From positions 1 through 64,000 of the forward strand of contig JAJEKV010000161.1 of assembly GCA_021234155.1 (NCBI GenBank): a stretch of 64,000 nt of DNA, written 5' to 3'. Made by a program: the position numbers and the translations under genes. Shown here in pieces: positions 1 to 11,280 of the stretch (the stretch's first letter is position 1; every line of letters starts with the position of its first letter). Source of the DNA: Isoetes taiwanensis (taxonomy: Eukaryota; Streptophyta; Lycopodiopsida; Isoetales; Isoetaceae). The notes below the pieces were generated by a model, which was given only the letters and a program-made list of their open reading frames with translations, had not been told where the DNA came from and made no database searches.

Positions 1-690
1 TGTAGTGGGAAGCAAATGGTTGTTTAAGATCAAAAGAAATCTTTGATGGGTGGGTGGAAAGGTACAAGGCTCGGCTAGTTGCAAAGGGTTACACACGGGA
101 AGGCTGGAATCGATTACAAAGACACCTTTTCACCTATTGTAAAGCTCACAAGTGTAAGGATCTTCTTTGGCACTTGATTTCGGAGAAACATGGACATAGA
201 ACACATGGGCGTCAATTTGCATTCTAAATGGCGACTTGGAAGAGGAAATATACATGGAGCACGGAAGGGTATAGAAAGGCACTAATATGGTTTTGCGGGC
301 TAAAAAAGGCCATTTATGGATTCCTGACTGACAAAGCGTGGTACTTGTGTATGAACAAGTTCTTGATATCTGTTGGCTTTATAAAAAATTTGGTAGAAGG
401 CAATCTATACATGTGGAAAGAAAGGAGACAAATGCGATTATGGCATTGTATGTATGATAATGGCTGCGTCATTGCAAGCAATGATGAGAATGGATAGCCA
501 AATGCAAAATGCTATTAAAAGGCGGCTTCAAATGGCGGATGTCGGAGAACTAAAAAATTGCTAGGGATGGAAGTCAGGAAGGAGTCGGCAAGGGGAGGTA
601 TGCACGACCACGGGAGCGAGTATATCGAGAAAGATGTTAAATAAATTTAGGATGCAAGATTGCATAGAAGGACGTCCTATCCCAAGATTT
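1..690 (+). pseudogene. Ty1/copia reverse transcriptase relic, cut by the window edge
   Basis: The translation follows the copia RT (RVT_2 family) in order, jumping between frames. KWLFKIKRN and ERYKARLVAKGYT lie at about 20-110, DTFSPIVKLTSVRIF at about 120-170, LKKAIYG at about 300-320, KFLISVGFIK at about 355-390 and ASNDENGIAKCKMLLK at about 470-520. A final piece, KMLNKFRMQDCIEGRPIP, ends near 690. This is the RT stretch that copies element RNA into DNA. Frameshifts and stops split it at least five times. The YVDD catalytic box, expected near 440-460, is unreadable. One break, where TQ is expected after GYT, reads CGGG in place of an expected CAG, matching the CAG/CTG loss seen elsewhere. 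No LTR or integrase belonging to it is seen in the window. Confidence 0.85.
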
Positions 691-1983
691 TCTAGCTTTT
701 TATGTAGACTTTCTTACGTATAGCGAGGACAAGCTTACGTAAGATCTTTGCTTAGGTTCCATTATATTAACAAGAGCAATTAACTTTTTGTCTCAAAGGA
801 TCATAACTTGTTTGCGCTATCCAAAACATCAGGTATCAAGGTACACTCTTATATCTTGAAAAAAGATACGGTCACGACCTATTGAACAAAGCTTAACAAT
901 ATCGCTCCAATCTGCAATCTCCATTGCAACATTATTAAGCATAGCTTCTCCCATTTTGACCTTTGCATTATTTGCCCTCTGCCAACCTTCTAACTCGTGC
1001 ATGCTACTAAGACAGCGACAAGCGTACCACCGGATCGCACATGAGAAACTTGAGTTAGCAGACCCAATGGACTTAACGAAGAAGCAATATCATGTCCCAT
1101 CTATACATGCTCTTCCCCCAGGAAAAAGGGAGATATCCGAACATTCTAAAACACTTGAGTCATATTTTAATTAGCCCATGGACACCAAAATTGATGCGCT
1201 CGATTGATTAATCAAAAGGCACGCCATGCAATGTAAGCGAAAATATAAGACTAAAATTGCCATATCAATGTAAATACATTTATTTTGTTAGCCTTATTGA
1301 AGAACTACCTATGCAATCATAGTTCCAAACTCACTTGACATTCAAAAGGCATAATCACATCAAAAGGCTTACTTCCTCAAAGGCTGAGATGGTTCTTTGG
1401 GGCATAATCAAAGCTGCTTGGAGTCCTCCATGACCTCCATGATTTGAAGCGATAATGCCACATAGCACATTTTGCTAGCATATCCACAACTTCATTTTAA
1501 TGTACATTCAAGCGTGACACATCGAGGAGGAACCACCACCTCCACTGTGATGATCAAAGTTTCACTACATTATACCTTCTAATGACTATATAATATCGAT
1601 TTCTGACCATGATCGGTCGGAATCGAAAAAAGGCAACCCAAAAGGCTAGAGCAAAAACACAGATGCATAAGCGGAAGAAAGCTAGCGAAAAAACCTTAGG
1701 TGGCGCGTACCTTGACAGCGACTCTGGAGATTTGCTTTCGCCATGTCGAAGACTCAGAGCTCTTGTTGTGGAGTGGCGCTTAAGTATAGGATAATTATAC
1801 AACACAATAAAAGCGTAGGCAAGCATGATTATTTTGTGAAGATGTGCGAGGCGTGACAATGTTCTACAAATAAATGTCAACTATGGGATTTTTTTCCTAC
1901 AAAGTGGCGAGGATCTATGCTCGGGGATGTAATCATTGACAAGCCTTTGAAAATGGCCAATTCTAATGCTTAATAGTGCTATT
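691..1983. other. No gene recognised
   Basis: AT-rich DNA between the copia relic and the chromovirus. Short open frames (956-1174 plus; 1554-1880 minus; 1609-1794 plus) overlap on both strands, and none shows a known domain, splice signals or low-stop bias beyond chance. Confidence 0.5.
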
Positions 1984-2498
1984 TACAGTTTAGGCTAAAA
2001 AGCAAATAGTGGAGAGGGAATTGGGGACACAATCACGAGAGAGATCTTTATTAAAGAAAAGTAAATACAACGGGGTATGAGATATAGTCAAACCGCCTTG
2101 GAGCCACGGAACTAGCACTTCCAACGAGAATGTTGCGAGAGTCTTCAAACTCGCCGCTAGTTCCTCCCACGAACTTCTTGATGCTAATCTCTTGAGCACA
2201 CTCTCATAACACCACCAACCATCCTCCTTGTTCTCCCACATATGTCTTTTTAAACTGCAGGATCTATTTTCATCCGTACAACTATTATTAGCTCTGGCTC
2301 CTTTAATAGACCAGACTAAGATTAGCATCATCTATTCTCTGAACTCCTCCAAACATAGTTGACCAATAATAGAGTAGCTAATTCTATATTTATGGTACTA
2401 TGATTGGCATGACAGTAGAGTAGCTAATTCTAGTGCCATGGTTGTTTATAAAAGTCTGGATTTTCTAACATTCTAACTATTAGAATGTATTCGTAACA
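1984..2498 (-). repeat. 3' LTR of the chromovirus
   Basis: Direct copy of 7113-7633. Read on the minus strand it starts TGTTACGAATAC; its far end reads AAACTGTA where the other LTR has AAACCGCA, so the terminal CA is changed here. Both LTRs share long identical stretches, for example around GAGAGATCTTTATTAAAG and GCTAATTCTATATTTATGG. Many differences between them fall at CAG/CTG (AAACTGCAGG against AAACTGCGGG, GACCAGAC against GACCGGAC). Confidence 0.9.
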
Positions 2499-2577
2499 GC
2501 CTGCCGGGGTAAGAAATCAACTGTCCTCAGTTGGCAAAGTAGAAGAACCCCCCTGAAACAAAATAGGCCTGTTACAT

Positions 2578-3234
2578 TCATTGCGCAAGTACACTTCCCT
2601 GTACGCTTCCAAAAGGTAAGTAATGTTCAAAATAATTTTCCGCTTTCCATTCTGCTTCAGTGTGTGGCACTTCTTTATATTTCACCAAATACCTGCGATT
2701 TCTGCCACGGCCTTTATGCCTCAAGATCATCTCAGGTTGATACACCGGATTATCATCCACCAACACTGGTTCTGGCTGTTGCGGTATCAATTGGGGATTA
2801 ACCCCTTTGGATGGCCTTAGATATTCCACATTGAAAGAATTGTGCATCTTCCAAGTACCTGGCAGCTCTAACCTGTAGACATTATCATTAATCTTCTCAG
2901 AAATTCTGAAAGGCCCATAGAACCTGGTAAGAAGCTTGTGCTTTTTCCGTTCGGAAGGAGCACGTCTTTCCTTAGTGATCTTAATGAGTACCCAATCGTC
3001 CACCTGATACAAAACCTGTCTGCGCTTCTTGTGCGCTTGACGTGTGTACCTGTCATGTGCAACACTGAGGGCTGCCTTAGCAGATTCCAACACTGCGTTC
3101 ATATCCTTAGCAACCCGATCCGCCTCCATTACACCTTCAGACCCTTTGTGATAGCGGAATTTGGGAGGTAAGCGTTCCTGCAAAACATAAAAGGTGCTAA
3201 ACACGTGGTGAGTGAGTGGCCATGTTATAAGCAA
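2578..3234 (-). pseudogene. Integrase C-terminus plus chromodomain
   Basis: A 218-codon open frame forming the end of pol. The middle part (residues about 70-130: QVDDWVLIKI, KLLTRFYGPFRI, VYRLELPG, HNSFNVEYLRP) is the integrase C-terminal DNA-binding domain. The last 50 residues (YQPEMILRHKGR, RYLVKYKEVP, AEWKAENYFEHY) match a chromodomain, the fold that reads histone marks and steers chromovirus integration into heterochromatin. It follows the integrase core on the minus strand but in a different frame, with a shift around 3225-3240. The start given is only the first in-frame Met after the shift; in a live element this would be part of the pol polyprotein. Confidence 0.88.
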
Positions 3235-3941
3235 AGCTGCACCAGCGGCAAATAAGCTCCCAATCGAGAAACACGCTCATGTACAAAGCTGCGTAACATA
3301 CTCAAGAGACTTCTATGAGTGACCTCTGTCTGCCCATCCGTTTGAGGATGGAAAGCTGTAGAAAAATGCATTCTTGTACCTAAATTTGTGAACAAAGCTT
3401 TCCAAAACTTGCTGCAAAACTTAGAATCTCTGTCAGAAATTATTACTTCCGGCAATCCATGATTCTTAAACACTTCTTTCAAGAATAACCGTGCAGCATC
3501 ATGAGCTTTTAACGTTTTCTTGCAAGGAATAAAAATGGCATACTTACTCAACCGATCCACAATGGTCCAAACCTGATCATTACCTTATGCGCTCGGGTGG
3601 AAACGACAAAATCCATCTTGATATCTTTGAAAAGGTTTTTCTGGAATGCTTAGTGCCATCAATAGCCCTGGTACCTTGGCATGAGAATCTTTAGTTTTCT
3701 GACACACAAGACATTTTTCCACAAATGCAAGAACATCTTTTCTAATAGTTTTCCAATAGAAATACTTTGAAACCAAATCATGAGTGTTAAAGATACCCCT
3801 GTGACCTGCTATTGGAACCTCATGGCATTCACGCAGAACCAGCTCCCTGAATTGTGGAGTCACACAAAGACAATCTTTGAAAAACAAATACCCCTTGCGT
3901 AAATAGAAATTATCAATCACACGTTGCTGATTTTCATGCAA
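3225..3941 (-). pseudogene. Integrase zinc-binding and catalytic core, frameshifted
   Basis: Two open frames cover one integrase. The first (3941-3585) carries the HHCC zinc-binding domain: CHEVPIAGHRG, then CLVCQKTK. The second (3560-3225) carries the catalytic core, with D in MDRLSKYAIF, D in ISDRDSKF and E in HPQTDGQTEV, so all three acidic residues are present. Between them, near 3560-3590, about ten codons are in the wrong frame. The enzyme joins element DNA into the host chromosome. The core is cut again before the C-terminal domain. Context is normal for Ty3/gypsy: RNase H lies upstream and the chromodomain downstream. Confidence 0.9.
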
Positions 3942-4082
3942 ATTAATCCATATACACTCCCAAATTCCTCATCGTGCTCATACATACCCTTCATTGCTTC
4001 AAATGCGTTCCATAAAGGAAAAATTATTCACTGAATAATGTCATCCCGAATGACATCTGCGGTGAGAGCATCGGCAACTTTA

Positions 4083-4592
4083 TTACGGGCACGGCATATA
4101 TTGAATAGCATTAGTATCAATACCAAAACGTTGTAACAACTCAGCCCATTTAACTTGTCGTGGACTGGCAGAAGCTTGTGTCAATAAAAATTGAATGCTT
4201 TGCTGATCTGTTTTAATTTGAAAATCAGAGCCCATGAGGTAATGTTTCCAAATTTTTAAAGCATGCACAATGGCCAAAAGTTCCTTTTCATAGACAGTAT
4301 ACTTTAATTCTGCAGCAGTAAGCTTACGGCTCTCAAAAGCAATAGGATGCCCATCCTGTTCTAACACTGCTCCTATAGAAGAGCCACTGGCATCAGTACA
4401 GCAAACAAAGTATTTCTTAGAAAAATCCGGCAATTGCAAAACAGGTGTGGTGATAAGGCTTAGCTTCAAAGATTGAAAAGCCCGCGCGAAGCGTCCCCAA
4501 TGAAAGGGTGTATCATGCTTCAACAAACTTGTTAAGAACAGCGCCCGAGGCAAAATGCGGACAAATCGTCTATAATAGCTACAAAGGCCCAA
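4083..4592 (-). pseudogene. RNase H domain of the chromovirus
   Basis: A 169-codon open frame with the end of the RT connection (GLCSYYRRFV) followed by the gypsy RNase H domain. The first catalytic aspartate is in CCTDASGSSIGAVL, the glutamate in YEKELLAIVHALKIWKHYL, and the next aspartate in KTDQQS. It degrades element RNA in the RNA:DNA hybrid. The frame ends at a stop near 4083. The usual D-A-L-T motif follows in another frame (VADALTADVIRDD, near 4040-4080), so one shift separates RNase H from the integrase. Confidence 0.9.
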
Positions 4593-4599
4593 AAGGCAT

Positions 4600-5845
4600 T
4601 ACCTCGGTCACATTACGTGGGCGGCCAAGTTTCCCTCGGCGCGCACTGCGGGGATCAGCTTTGAATACCTTTTCGAAACTACATGCCCAAGATACTCAAT
4701 TTGAGTTTGAAAGAAAAAGCTTTTCTTACGGTTTAAGCTGAAACTTTTGATCCGCGCCAATGTGTTCAAGACTTGGCGTAAGTGATCCATGTGCTAAGCC
4801 TCATTCTGCTGTAAGCGAGGAATATCATCGGAAAGACCACAACAAACTTGCCCAAAAAGAGTCTCAAAACTCTACTCATCATGCGACAAAAAGTTGCGGT
4901 CGTTAGTTAATCAAAGGCATTACTAAAATTCATAATGACCATGAGGTGTCGCGAAAAGGCTGTTTTATGAATGTCTGGTTCATGCACACGAACCTGATGA
5001 TACCCAGATTTTAAATCTATCTTACTGAAGATAGTGACGCCCTTTAGCTGATCCAACAAGTCATCCACTCGTGGAATAGGGTACTTATTCTTGATTGTAA
5101 ACTTATTGAGAGCCCTGTAATCAATACACATACGAAAAGAACCATCTTTTTTGTTAACCAAAAGAACGGGTGCTCCATAAGGTGAGCTACTTTCCCGGAT
5201 CAAACCACGATCCAGCAAATCACGCGCCTTACGAACCTCATCAAGCATAGCTGGTGACATTCGGTAGGGATGTTTCACTATTGGTTCAGTCCCTGGAACC
5301 AACTCAATGCGATGATTCTCCGGCCTATCAGGTGGCATCTCCACCACATCATCCTTAAACAAGTCCTCATACGTATTAAGAAATTGCAAACGAGCACGAT
5401 CCAAATCATTAGTAACAGCAGTAGTTTGCTCATGAGGAAAAATATAGACAAGATAAACTCCTATGGGCTCACGGCGTACACATCGCTTAAAAGCAGCATG
5501 ACTAACCATAATAGCAGGATTTGAAGATTTTATACATGTGAAGGTTACTCCATCAACATTAACTTCCAAAGTCTTATAGTTCACCTTAGGGTCAATTTGT
5601 CTCCACCATGGGATTCCAAGTACAATGTCTACTTTCCTCAAATCTGGAACCACCATAAGATCACGATTTGTGACATAATCGCCGATTGCAAATCTCTGCT
5701 GTAACACTTTTGCTTCACAAGATCCAAACATGTTAGAGCAAATGCCTGCCACTGTACGATTAGGAAAACGAACAGTAGGTAATTTCAAGCGTTGAACAAG
5801 ATCTAAAGAAATGAGATCATGCGAGGCACCATTGTCCAGCTGCAC
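4600..5845 (-). pseudogene. Protease and reverse transcriptase, catalytic box broken
   Basis: The 312-codon frame 5845-4907 starts in the aspartic protease: [12 protein letters not shown] near 5840-5805, where Asn replaces the usual Ser/Thr of D-S/T-G. It runs through [10 protein letters not shown] into RT ([28 protein letters not shown], then [15 protein letters not shown]). From about 4955 it leaves frame. The next RT piece, GKFVVVF, is followed on the DNA by TTTCCGATGAT near 4820-4850, where the F-x-D-D active box should be; a single CTG changed to CCG with a base lost would explain this. The frame 4790-4608 (MDHLRQVLNTLAR, IEYLGHVVS) is the RT thumb. The enzyme makes cDNA; this copy could not as written. 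Confidence 0.9.
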
Positions 5846-5847
5846 AA

Positions 5848-7087
5848 TTACATGAGTCTCACCAATATGTCCATCAAATAACAGCAGATCATGATCATCG
5901 GCATCCCCTGAGATTTCTGTTGTGCCAGCATTGACTTTTTCCTTACCATCACCTCCCTTGTCAGCACGTCCACCATGATGGCTATCACGGCTACTTCGCC
6001 CCCGCTTACCAATGCGACAATCACGAGCATAGTGACCTTGACGGCCACATTGGTAGCATGCATCAGCTTCAAAGGTGCGTGGCGCTTACCCAATCGATCA
6101 AATCTGGATCTTACGGGACCATTACGATCACGAACTAGATCCCGGTGTTGCGCGCATTGGGGTTGAAACCGCCGTCTTTCTTTGGCGATGTAGCCATTTT
6201 GCCTAGAGTTTGAACCTCGAGCAGCCTCATCCTTCTCCATTTCCAATGCAGCTGTACGTGCATGTTGCAAAGTTCGGGGCCGGCATAACTTCAACATGTG
6301 TGAGTAGCGGTATTTGAGAGCACCAATGAACCGGGTCTTGATCTCTCTCTTCGTTAATCCTGTCATTTGACTCAACAAAGTGTTAAATCTATTTGTGAAA
6401 TCATCTGGTCTCATCGACCTTATTTTGCTTCATCATCCATACTTTGCTCTGCACAAAATCCTTGTAATTGTCAGGCATAAACTCTGATTTCATGAGTTTT
6501 TTCATTCTGGCCCAAGTTTCAATGGGCTTATTTGCTGCATTCGCCGCATCCACCTTCTGCTGCCACCATAGAATCGTATCACCTTTCAATTGAGCCCTTG
6601 CCCAATAAAGTTTCCGCTTGTCTGAGTATTCATGTTCCGCAAAGAAACTCTCCATCTTGGCCATCCATCGAAGTAAGGATGCCCCATCGCGTTTCCCATA
6701 AAAGTAATCCAACTCCACTTTTGGATCCTTAGGCTTCTTCTCAACTACGGCTCCAGCTCCTACACCATCACCATTGGGCTGCTCCATCTTCTGTAACAAA
6801 AGTTTCTGTAATAACTCATTTTGCTTCATCGACCAAGCGAGTCCCTTGTCTCGCGACTTTTTCTTTGCTGCCCTCCTCATTAGTGTTCCAGCACGATCAA
6901 AAACTTTGGCAAGTTGTTTCTTCGGCATCTCATCATTATCAACATTATCCTCCTCAGGAGGGACGTCTTCTTCACCCGCAGAAACATCTTCCTCCGACGG
7001 AACTTCCTCCACATCTTCCTCTTCAACCTCCTCTGCAATCTCGTGCTTCGGAGCCTTTGCTTTCTTCGCCATATCCGCTTTCCGCAA
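5848..7087 (-). pseudogene. gag polyprotein with zinc knuckle, one frameshift
   Basis: Two open frames (7087-6401 and 6414-5848) make one Gag. The first has a very acidic N-terminus rich in Glu (residues about 15-55), a Lys-rich stretch, then the retrotransposon gag core: ELDYFYGKRDGASLLRWMAKMESFF, YWARAQLKGDTILWW and IETWARMKKLM. The second continues with DDFTNRFNTLLSQM and TRFIGALKYRY. A CCHC zinc knuckle ([14 protein letters not shown]) lies at 6058-6017 in a further frame. Gag packages the element RNA into virus-like particles. The 14-base overlap at 6401-6414 marks a one-base frame slip. The start at 7087 lies 26 bases inside the 5' LTR boundary, and an alternative Met six codons further in is possible. 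Confidence 0.88.
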
Positions 7088-7092
7088 GGATT

Positions 7093-7108
7093 CACGTTGG
7101 GTTCACCA
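7093..7108 (-). other. Candidate primer binding site
   Basis: Four bases inside the 5' LTR the minus strand reads TGGTGAACCCAACGTG. It begins with the TGG expected of a site pairing with a tRNA CCA end. I cannot name the tRNA, and the gap from the LTR end is slightly longer than usual. Confidence 0.35.
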
Positions 7109-7112
7109 GCAT

Positions 7113-7633
7113 TGCGGTTTAGGCTAAAAAGCAAATAGTGGAAGAGGAATTGGGGACACAATCCACGAGAGAGATCTTTATTAAAGAGAAAAGTAAATAC
7201 AACGAGGGGTATGAGATATAGTCAAACCGCCCGAGACCACGGAACTAGCACTTCCAGCGAGGGAAAGTAACGCCGAGTCTTCAAACTCGCGCTAGTTCCT
7301 CCCACGAACTTGATGCTAATCTCTTGAGCACACTCTCATAAGACCACCAACCATCCTCCTTGTTCTCCCGGATATGTCTTTTTAAACTGCGGGATCTATT
7401 CTCATCAGGTACAACTATTATTAGCTCTGGCTCCTTTAATAGACCGGACTAAGATTAGCATCATCTATTCTCACGAACTCCTCCAAACATAGTTGACCAA
7501 TAATAGAGTAGCTAATTCTATATTTATGGTACTATGATTGGCATATTGATAGAGTAGCTAATTCTAGTGCCATGGTTGTTTATAAAAGTCTGGATTTTCT
7601 AACATTCTAACTATTAGAATGTATTAAGTAACA
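7113..7633 (-). repeat. 5' LTR of the chromovirus
   Basis: Direct copy of 1984-2498 and upstream of gag on the minus strand. Read on that strand it runs from TGTTACTTAATAC to AAACCGCA, so it has the canonical TG...CA ends. It would carry the element promoter, though no TATA box can be assigned with confidence. Confidence 0.9.
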
Positions 7634-8028
7634 AGTCGCGGATGATAGTATCAAGATACTCCCACATGCGGCTGCCCACATATGCACATGTTCTCATTTT
7701 ACATTTGCTAATGAATACTATTACCATTATTTTTCCTTGTCTTTCAAACACCTCGACACTTGACATCGGCATATCTTCATTCAGACCACCCCTTTGTCAG
7801 CACCCTATTAGGTGGCATATTTCCGTCGAGAAAATTCATAGGCAGAATATAGTGTAGACCAACATCATAATACTTACCTACTCTTTTTATACAGGCCCAC
7901 CTAGGTGAATAACATTGGCTGTGCTGGTGGTCAAAGTTGGAGCAGTTGATGAGGACTGTTGTTCTGTAGTTAGCAAACTTCCGATCACCGGTAACCTTAT
8001 TAATGGCAGTCATTGGATTATGCCTTGG

Positions 8029-9300
8029 TTAAAACAGCTCATTCCCGGATGGTAAGGTTTCCTTTCTTGATTCACATGCATTGGATGTAATTAACTTTGC
8101 AAATTGCTGGCTGGATATTGATGGATTCATTGCTCGTGCAGGCAACAGCCCACATGAAGCTTTTCTATTTCTGCATCTCACATGCCGTAGATCACTTGGA
8201 TTGACAGGTAGCATAGGTCTTATCTGCCATGGAATATACCTGTCAGGACCAGCATTTAGTTCAAGCATGGGACTATTCCCTTGTTCTCTTGATGTATGGT
8301 TAACACTTGTGACAAAGCGAATTTGAGAGCCAACTCGTATTTGAACGCATGTTGTGTACATGCATGGGAACTGGAGTTGAAAACTCAAGTCCAGCCAGGG
8401 GACGGACACAAGGCATGGCTATCGATGACCTTGAAAACCCAATTGTGTCAAATGTAGAGTTTGACGAGTCCTTGAGATGTTTTCCTGTGCAGAGGTAGCA
8501 GGGGTTGTTATCAAGCTTAGAACAAACATAAAATGTAATAACTGTGGACACCTACTGCTGCCTTCATCGTCCCTAGCGGAGGATCAAAGCCATGAAGCAC
8601 AGGCCGAAAAGGAACATTTGCCCGCAGTTTGAATGGTGACAACGGTCTTCCAGGTTGTCTAATGTTAGGAGCTTTTGAAAGCAAGATAGGAGCAAGATAG
8701 GTGTATCCTCCACTCAAATTTCTGGCACCTGTAACAAGAGCAAAGAGGAAAACCATATTAACTACTACCAACCACTTGTTGTTGCCATTCAATGTCTAGT
8801 CAGACAGGGCCGGAGAAACAAGATACAATATGTCTGACCTGATATAACCTACCGGCATTAAATAATAATTTAATTTTGCAATCTTTTTGAACACAGAAAA
8901 TTAGTCAAATGAACCATTACTGCTTGAGTATAAATCCGAAGTCAATCATTACTGCCCCTTTTGGCTTAATGGAAATCCCATTTTTACTACAAAGAATACC
9001 AAGAACAACATCCAGTGGACAAAGATAGCCAAAACTCAACATTAAAACCTATTGTAAGTTCAACCAGAAAGGAAACAAAAACATGCAACCTTTTTATTGA
9101 CATTTAAGTGGTAAAGATTTCACATACCATTTCTAACCTTTGTAAGAACCCCAAAATGCTCATCTAAGCCTTCTCTTGTTGTAACAACATCATTAGTATT
9201 TCGGAAATAATGAACAGGAACAGAAACCTTTAATCTGACTCGGATGTAAAAAGCGGCGTGCTAAAATTTCATAATCTACCTTGAATGCTTGGATCGTTGA
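8029..9300 (-). pseudogene. Unassigned multi-exon gene relic
   Basis: Minus-strand coding pieces join in frame across plausible splice sites. Exon a, about 9300-9128, encodes HYFRNTNDVVTTREGLDEHF and ends at a GTATGTG donor. Exon b starts after TTGTTACAG near 8729 and encodes GGYTYLAPILLSKAPN, then FRPVLHGFDPPLG, with a donor near 8560. Exon c starts after CTCTGCACAG near 8487 and encodes SSIAMPCVRPLAGLEFSTPV. A last frame to 8029 encodes RYIPWQIRPMLPVNPSDLR. Phases match at both introns, which argues for a real gene. There is a one-base slip in exon a near 9240 and another between exon c and the last frame near 8340. I do not recognise the family. It sits just outside the chromovirus LTR. 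Confidence 0.45.
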
Positions 9301-11280
9301 TGTACCAGAGACTTCGGTGTTTGGTCTTTTCCTTGTTTATGTGCTTTGGTCTTCACTGTTCCTGAGGTGTGCTTTCTTTCAGCAAGATGGCAAGGTTTTC
9401 TTTTCTTGTCTTGGTGAAGGTCACTATCCTCTTTGGCATCCACATTCACTACTGCTTCATAATGAGGTTCAGGCTGTTTTCGGCATCGCCAAGTGAATAC
9501 ATGAGTACTACAACTGGATGTTTACTTAACTTTAATATCCCACCCAACCAAGGGGACTATTTTACTTTCTCATCGCAAAAGGAAACAAAGAAAAGGAAAT
9601 CTAAGGCTGTGTATGCGCTAAATAAATCCAATGTCAACCACTGTCATTTGTTTTGCTAACGACATCAAATTGCACCACCATGTTTATCCCGAAGAGAGCA
9701 TAAACTCTAATTTGCCTCTTTATAGAAATACTGAGGTCAACTAAGGCTTTTTAGATAAGAAACTAAGTTCCAAACTGGTGATTGGTGATCACTTCTTCAA
9801 TAACAGAGTAGCAGTGTTCCCTAGGACATCTTCTCAAGCAAAAGCATCCTACTCGAAGATCCTTCCATGAGATAAATGTGTCCTGCAACCGGTCTTCTTT
9901 AAACAATCACATACATTAGGTGTCATAAAATAGCAGCACTAGCAAGATAACCCCAATGATTACCTAGCAGCATGCACCACATGTTTCAATGCTGGTGCAT
10001 CGGAAAAACCTAGCTCACAGTGTTACACCTACATGGTGAAGTTGGCAGACGTTAAAAGGTAGGATCCATTTAACAAAAAAGTCTTCGGATATCTCTCATG
10101 AGAAAGGCAAGACTGCAAATGCAAAAAAGTAGTATGACAAGGGAAGATCTTGGGACTGGGACTTGACAAATAACAATAAAGATTCCCAATTAGCAGCACA
10201 TGGGCATGGAAACAGAAACTGCAGGCCATGATAAAGAGGATCACCATAACAGCAAAGTCGACAAGCTCTCCTTCTTCTAAATCTGCTTATTTGGAAGACC
10301 ATTTGTAGCATTTTTCAAGCCCAGCATTCTTTGAATGCTCTTCTGATTAGTCCATGTTCTTTTCGTCCTCCTTTTTGCCCTAATTTTGCCTACTCACCAG
10401 TCTTTGTTGTTGTTGAGCTTCCAAATCAGAGGAAAAGCGAAACTGAATCATCTTTTGGCGTTTCCAGGTGTGAAGCAGATACCACAGTCATAAAACTACG
10501 ATCAAGAGAAACTATAACATCATCTGGGTTTCTGCATTCTTCCTCGAACTGTTCATGGTTAAAGTCAAATCCTCCGAGCCATAATCACAGTCGGATAATT
10601 CGAAACCAAGCAGCTCCTCATTCTTCAGCTCAAAATCCCCACTTCTGTCATTGTCATTGTAAGGTTGCTTAGCCTCTCCTTTCTTCGGACATAATCTGCA
10701 GCTTGTTTTTCATTGTAAGATTCTAAGTACTCTGCTTTGGCAAGTGCAGTAGAGTAGTGGGAAGCTGTAAAATATGCCTCTGCATTTATACCAGAGATAT
10801 CCATAGTGAATCTACTTTGAAGGGAAGAATTTAATGGAAAGGATTTAAAAAGCTGGATCTGTCTCCTTTCATAGTGTCCTTTCGAAAGCCCTTCTAAGCT
10901 CATCTAGCCTTCCCCAAACACATTATACCCTTTTCCTGGAAAATCAAGAAGAAATGGTACCTGGAAGGGCGGCAGACAAGAGGAAACCTGGATTTGGTCT
11001 GTGCCGTTCTTTTCAGAGTGCCGTAAACAAAGACAACTTACAACGGCTCCTTCTGGATTGCTTGATTCTCATCGAAGATCTTGAAGAATCCAGCTCATTT
11101 CTATCTTGCTATCGGATAATCCGTGGCCCGCTGAAGAGTTGCATCCACTTCGAATGCGCACACAAACCGGTTGCTCTCGGTTGAAATGACCGAGAGTATA
11201 ATTTGATCAGTCATGGGAATGTCCATGGCATATTCCCAACAGCCCACCTAAACGAAGGTTTGCCCCAGGGTCAACCCAAA
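9301..11280. other. No assigned gene; one minus-strand coding-like patch
   Basis: Most of the stretch shows no domain. A patch at about 10900-10500 on the minus strand has two overlapping open frames. One gives HYSTALAKAEYLESYNEKQA, then DYVRRKERLSNL; the other gives GFELSDCDYGSEDLTLTM. Both have a natural composition but no family I know. The plus-strand frame 9369-9659 (96 codons) has a hydrophobic start and no other support. Confidence 0.35.

Larger units (their letters stand above)
1984..7633 (-). mobile_element. Ty3/gypsy chromovirus with both LTRs, minus strand
   Basis: Two direct repeats of about 515 bp flank a minus-strand array in the order gag, zinc knuckle, protease, RT, RNase H, integrase, chromodomain. 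That order, with a chromodomain at the integrase C-terminus, defines chromoviruses among plant Ty3/gypsy elements. Total length is about 5.65 kb. Every pol domain can be recognised, but the reading frame is cut at least five times (near 6410, 5846, 4900-4800, 4600, 4080-3940 and 3570). Several breaks are one- or two-base changes at expected CTG/CAG sites. The five bases outside the LTRs (CTATT and AGTCG) do not match, so no target duplication was found. The paired LTRs suggest a fairly recent insertion, but the age cannot be set because LTR differences are inflated by the CAG/CTG artefact. Confidence 0.93.

Noticed and set aside
1554-1880. 108-codon minus ORF and 61-codon plus ORF on the same DNA
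   Set aside because: Mutually overlapping frames, no domain, no splice or repeat context.
6774-7127. 117-codon plus ORF rich in Ser/Thr (TSSSPAETSSSDG)
   Set aside because: Antisense shadow of the Glu-rich start of gag.
1984-7633. Target-site duplication for the chromovirus
   Set aside because: The flanking 5-mers CTATT and AGTCG differ; none is claimed.
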